From Allohoeflea poritis (GTDB taxonomy: Bacteria > Pseudomonadota > Alphaproteobacteria > Rhizobiales > Rhizobiaceae): DNA of 64,000 bases. Shown piece after piece: positions 60,841-64,000 of the stretch (its first letter is position 1; every line of letters starts with the position of its first letter). The notes below the pieces were generated by a model. The model did not search any database. It was not told where the DNA came from and saw only the letters and a list, made by a program, of their open reading frames with translations. A program made the translations under genes and the position numbers. The stretch spans positions 186,001 through 250,000 of the forward strand of contig NZ_JAPJZH010000003.1 of the NCBI RefSeq assembly GCF_027889715.1, given 5' to 3'.

Positions 60841-61869
60841 TTACATCACGATCTGGGTCTTGAGGTCCTGTGGCCGGTCGGCGAAGCTGTCGAAAGCCAC
60901 CTGGATTTCTGCCAGTTGGTATTCCGCCCGGGTGAAAGCATCAGTCCGGATGCGGCCATGGGAAAGCAGCGTCAGGCTGTCATGCATGTCCTGACCCATG
61001 CCGGCGACGGACCCCTTGATCGAATTCTCCTCGAGGATCGTCTGAAGAATGTCGAGCGGCAGCGTCTCGCCCGCACCGGTCAGGCCGAACGCCGCAATAT
61101 GCCCGCCTTTGCGGACCAGCCCCTGCGCCTCCTTGTAGAGCGCCGGATGTCCGACGCTCTCAATCACAATGTCCGCACCACGCCCGTCGGTCGCCCGCAT
61201 GACGGTGTCCTTCAATTCATCGGGATCGCTGACGCCGAAATCCGCGCCCGCATCGAGCGCCGTCTGAACGCGCTCTTGTGAAACATCCGAAACGATGATC
61301 GGCGCCGCGCCGATCGTGCGCATCAGCTGGACATGCAGATTGCCGATGGGTCCGGCACCGATGATCACAACGGATTGCCCGAATGTCACCTGCGCCTTGC
61401 GGGCGGCACGCACAACGCAGGCGAGCGGTTCGGTGAGCGCCAGGACAGCCGGCGGGATCTGACCCGATGCCGGGATCACCAGCCGCGCGGGCACGCAGAT
61501 ATATTCGGCGAAGGCACCGTCAATGGTAATGCCCATCTGCTGCATCTCGGGACAGTTGAGAACTTCGTTGCGCCGGCACCAGTAGCAGCGTCCGCAGCCG
61601 ATGTTCATGTCGACGACCACCGGCTGCCCCTCCTCGAGACCGGCAACGTCATCGCCGAGTTTGGCGATGGTACCGGTAAATTCGTGCCCGGGGATCAACG
61701 GCAGCTTGTCCGCCGAATAGGCGCCGTGGAAAATATGCATGTCGGTTCCGCAGATGCCGGTCCGCGCAATCTTGATCAGCGCTTCGTTCGGGCCCGGTTC
61801 AGGCACCGGCACCTCGCGCAGATCAAATCGTCCGGGTTCAACCAAATAAGCGGCCTGCATGGTGCTCAC
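60841..61869 (-). CDS. Zinc-dependent alcohol dehydrogenase (sorbitol/threonine dehydrogenase type)
   Basis: A 342-residue medium-chain dehydrogenase. Catalytic-zinc residues are in GICGTDMHIFHGAY and PGHEFTGTI; the structural zinc loop is MNIGCGRCYWCRRNEVLNCP; the Rossmann motif is VVIIGAGPIGNLHVQLM with an acidic VSDVSQE following, favouring NAD. The N-terminal EPGRFDLREVPVPEPGPNEA is typical of polyol dehydrogenases. It overlaps the permease gene by 4 bp, so its substrate is likely what the transporter imports. Confidence 0.92.
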   Translation of the reverse strand: MSTMQAAYLVEPGRFDLREVPVPEPGPNEALIKIARTGICGTDMHIFHGAYSADKLPLIPGHEFTGTIAKLGDDVAGLEEGQPVVVDMNIGCGRCYWCRRNEVLNCPEMQQMGITIDGAFAEYICVPARLVIPASGQIPPAVLALTEPLACVVRAARKAQVTFGQSVVIIGAGPIGNLHVQLMRTIGAAPIIVSDVSQERVQTALDAGADFGVSDPDELKDTVMRATDGRGADIVIESVGHPALYKEAQGLVRKGGHIAAFGLTGAGETLPLDILQTILEENSIKGSVAGMGQDMHDSLTLLSHGRIRTDAFTRAEYQLAEIQVAFDSFADRPQDLKTQIVM

Positions 61870-62810
61870 TTGACCACTCCGCGCAATTTGGACCGGTCGA
61901 TGGTCAGGGCAATGGCGGCAATCAGGACGATGCCGAACACCATCTGCTGCTGCGTCGCGTCGATTTCCAGATAGACCATTGCCGAGCGGATCACCATCAC
62001 GATCAGCGTGCCGATGGCCGTGTTGACAACGCCGCCGACGCCACCGGTCAACGGCGTGCCGCCCACCAGAACGGCAACGATCGCCAGCAGCAGGAATCCA
62101 TTGGCAAGGTTGGCGTCGCCGCCAGACAGTTTCACTGAAAAAAGCAGCCCGGCGATCGCCGCAAAAACGCCCGAGATCGCAAAGGCCAGGATCTTCACCC
62201 GGTCGACATTGAGACCCGATGCGATGGCCGCCAACTCGCCGGATCCGACCGCTTTCAGGGCACGGCCAAAGGTCGTGCGGGTCTGCAGGAACCAGGCGAC
62301 GACCAGAAGGACGACGGCAATCGCCAGCTCATGGGGAATGCCCGCCGTGTTGCCGAACATCCAGCCGAAGCTGGCATCGCGCAATTCGGCATCCATATAG
62401 AGCGCCCGCTGCCCGGACAGGAATTTTGCGGCCGAAAGCGCCACGAAACCCATTGCAAGCGTCGACACGAAGCTCGGCACGTAAAGCCGTGTTGTCACGA
62501 AGCCGGAAATCACGCCGATGGCAAATCCCGCCACGATGGCGATCACGGCAACGGCAATGCCGAATTCCGCCAGGTAGACCGTGGCAATCACCGTCACCAG
62601 ATTGGCAAGCTGCTGCACGGACAGATCGATCCCGCCAATATAGATGGCGAACGTCATGCCGAGCGCCATGATGAAAAGGGGTACGACGTCGCTCACCAGT
62701 GTCAGCAGCCCGGCCGGGTCGAAGAAACTCGGATTGGCAATGCCGACGATCAGGATCAGCACGACCAGCGTTATCCAGGGAAAGTGCGGCTTGATGCGTT
62801 CGAAGGACAT
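61866..62810 (-). CDS. Ribose-type ABC transporter permease
   Basis: The 314-residue RbsC-family permease has about eight hydrophobic segments; GGIDLSVQQLANLVTVIATV, VISGFVTTRLYVPSFVSTLA and LLAIVAVLVGGTPLTGGVGG are the family signatures. It follows the ATPase gene by 9 bp and overlaps the dehydrogenase gene by 4 bp. This is a second, separate sugar/polyol importer from the one at 35215-39816; its binding protein is presumably beyond the right edge. Confidence 0.9.
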   Translation of the reverse strand: MSFERIKPHFPWITLVVLILIVGIANPSFFDPAGLLTLVSDVVPLFIMALGMTFAIYIGGIDLSVQQLANLVTVIATVYLAEFGIAVAVIAIVAGFAIGVISGFVTTRLYVPSFVSTLAMGFVALSAAKFLSGQRALYMDAELRDASFGWMFGNTAGIPHELAIAVVLLVVAWFLQTRTTFGRALKAVGSGELAAIASGLNVDRVKILAFAISGVFAAIAGLLFSVKLSGGDANLANGFLLLAIVAVLVGGTPLTGGVGGVVNTAIGTLIVMVIRSAMVYLEIDATQQQMVFGIVLIAAIALTIDRSKLRGVVK

Positions 62811-62819
62811 TGGGCGGCC

Positions 62820-64000
62820 TCAGATCATGTGGTGGACTAGGTCATAGAGCGACGGCTTGGAGCCGGGTTTTCCGTCGAAGCGTTTCTGGAAAGCACCGTC
62901 CTTGAGAACGATGATCGTGTGGGACAGTCCGATCGCCTCCTCCAGCGTGTCGGCGACAAGCACGACGCCGACCCCTGCAGCGCACATCTCCCGGATCATC
63001 TCGTAGACATCTTCCTTGGCGCCGATATCGAGACCGCGCGTCGGGTGATCGAGCAGCATGATGTCCGCTCCGGCGGATCGCCATTTCGCCAGAACGACTT
63101 TCTGCTGATTGCCGCCCGATAGACCGCCGCAATCCTTGTAGACGTCTGGCGTCTTGATCCCCAGCCGCTCGATCCAGGTGCGGGCGAGGCTCTTTTCCTC
63201 ATTAACCTTGAGAACACCGGCACTGGCATAGTTGCCCATCTGGCTCAGAGTCATGTTCTCGTAGACATTCATGCCCGCGACGATGCCTTCGATCTTGCGT
63301 TCGCGCGGGGTGTAGCCAACGCCAAGCTTGACGCCGTTTTGCGCGGTAAAGCGGCTGATCGTTTCGCCCTTGATCGTCACCTGTCCTTTTGTCGGCGTCT
63401 CCAGCCCGAAAATCGTGCGCAAGATGGCCTCGCGGCCCGATCCTTCGGTGCCGACAAGGCACAGAACTTCACCCGGGTGCAGTGCGAAGGAAATGTCGGT
63501 GTAGCGGTTGCCGCTGCTGACGCCGTCAAACCGGACCAGCACCTTGTCTTCGTCGTAAGGTTTCTGTTTCTGCTCACGGTAATATTCCTTGTCGACGTCG
63601 CGTCCCACCATCTTGTGCTGGATCGCATCCTTGTCCGCACCGTCATGGGCGACGACATCCACCACCGCGCCGTCCTTCATCACATAGATGCGGTCGCTGA
63701 GTTCCAGCACTTCTTCCATGCGGTGGCTGACGAAGATGAAACTTGCGCGTTTCGTCAGGTCGCGGACGAGACTGAAAAGCAGCTCCACTTCTTCCTGCGC
63801 GAGCACCGAGGTCGGCTCGTCGAGCAGGATCACCAGGTCGCCGTCGATGCGCTCTTCAAGCGTCAATACCTTTGCAAGTTCGACGAGCTGGCGCTGGGCG
63901 AAGGAGAGGTCCGATGTCGTCATCGCCGGGTCGATGTCCAGCTTTACCTTGGCGAGCTGTCTTCTCGCCGCCTCGGACATCGCCTTCCAGTCAATGACGC
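62820..64000 (-). CDS. Sugar ABC transporter ATP-binding protein, cut by right edge
   Basis: The C-terminal 390 or so residues of an RbsA-type tandem ATPase; the reading frame is open to the end of the window, so the start is missing. The visible first-half Walker B is LVILLDEPTSVLAQEEVELL followed by FVSHRMEEVLELSDRIYVM. The second half has LVGTEGSGREAILRTIFGL, the signature GLSGGNQQKVVLAKWRSAG and MLLDHPTRGLDIGAKEDVY. It powers the permease encoded directly downstream. Confidence 0.92.
   Translation of the reverse strand, partial: VIDWKAMSEAARRQLAKVKLDIDPAMTTSDLSFAQRQLVELAKVLTLEERIDGDLVILLDEPTSVLAQEEVELLFSLVRDLTKRASFIFVSHRMEEVLELSDRIYVMKDGAVVDVVAHDGADKDAIQHKMVGRDVDKEYYREQKQKPYDEDKVLVRFDGVSSGNRYTDISFALHPGEVLCLVGTEGSGREAILRTIFGLETPTKGQVTIKGETISRFTAQNGVKLGVGYTPRERKIEGIVAGMNVYENMTLSQMGNYASAGVLKVNEEKSLARTWIERLGIKTPDVYKDCGGLSGGNQQKVVLAKWRSAGADIMLLDHPTRGLDIGAKEDVYEMIREMCAAGVGVVLVADTLEEAIGLSHTIIVLKDGAFQKRFDGKPGSKPSLYDLVHHMI

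Noticed and set aside
1-64000. CRISPR arrays, tRNA, rRNA, integrase or replication origin
   Set aside because: No regular repeat-spacer pattern, cloverleaf-like sequence, transposase, integrase or origin-type repeats were seen on reading the intergenic regions; a tRNA scan could still find something missed by eye.

Overview
The window is a high-GC (roughly low 60s %) chromosomal or megaplasmid segment, almost fully coding, with tightly overlapping operons. Gene content (glxBCD-type glutamate-synthase-like genes, Moc-type demethylase genes, many ribose-type ABC transporters, LacI/GntR/RpiR/AraC regulators, Gfo/Idh oxidoreductases) suggests an alphaproteobacterium of the Hyphomicrobiales/Rhizobiales type; this is an inference from gene families, not an identification. 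No rRNA, tRNA or CRISPR was seen.

Region 1 (1-6532) is one end of a bacterial microcompartment (BMC) locus on the minus strand: a glutamine-synthetase-like gamma-glutamyl-amine ligase, a pentamer vertex protein (BMC-P), a hexamer shell protein (BMC-H), an octopine-dehydrogenase-like protein, a CoA-acylating aldehyde dehydrogenase, a tandem-domain shell protein (BMC-T) and a gene cut by the left edge. A divergent FAD amine oxidase lies at 5396-6532. Region 3 (16123-20704) carries the three subunits of a GlxBCD / N-methylglutamate-synthase-like complex, a divergent GntR regulator and a class I amidotransferase. A 17-bp palindrome (CTGAATAC-N-GTATTCAG) sits in the divergent promoter of region 1 and, with 2 mismatches, in that of region 3. 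I infer one regulon that converts an amine through glutamyl or N-alkyl-glutamate intermediates, with its aldehyde oxidised to an acyl-CoA in a microcompartment. The substrate is unknown and the signature enzyme may lie beyond the left edge.

Region 2 (6678-15949) holds mixed accessory genes: an AraC regulator, a Tat-exported short-chain dehydrogenase, an epimerase-type reductase, a methyltransferase, a glyoxalase-fold protein, a second AraC regulator, a SABATH-like methyltransferase, a PPi-type phosphofructokinase whose ribosome binding site lies in a strong hairpin, a GST and a flavodoxin. Region 4 (20793-24580) has a TIM-barrel/cupin fusion and a ligase-associated exonuclease plus ATP-dependent DNA ligase.

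Region 5 (about 24600-28000) is a strikingly AT-rich island of unrecognised genes with very compact geometry: a small membrane protein, an AbiGi/DUF2971-like protein and an exported protein. It looks horizontally acquired and may be a defence or conflict module.

Region 6 (28007-48611) is a large sugar/cyclitol catabolic zone. A MocD/MocE/MocF-like oxygenase, ferredoxin and reductase set (O- or N-demethylation) sits with Gfo/Idh dehydrogenases, a mutarotase-like protein, a complete ribose-type ABC importer, MocC-like isomerases, short-chain dehydrogenases, a DUF993 aldolase-like enzyme and LacI and RpiR regulators. Methylated inositols such as rhizopine, or methylated sugars, are the natural guess.

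Region 7 (48611-56782) encodes acyl-CoA dehydrogenase, MaoC hydratase, enoyl-CoA hydratase, a CoA-transferase, glycerate kinase and two aldo/keto reductases. Four promoters there share a GTAACTA-NN-TAGTTAC palindrome, with no obvious cognate regulator in the window. Two inverted copies of a ~300-bp MITE with TA target duplications bracket 51.4-57.1 kb. Region 8 (57143-64000) is an alcohol-oxidation operon (GMC oxidoreductase, aldehyde dehydrogenase, cupin, Zn-alcohol dehydrogenase) followed upstream by an ABC permease and ATPase; it runs off the right edge.
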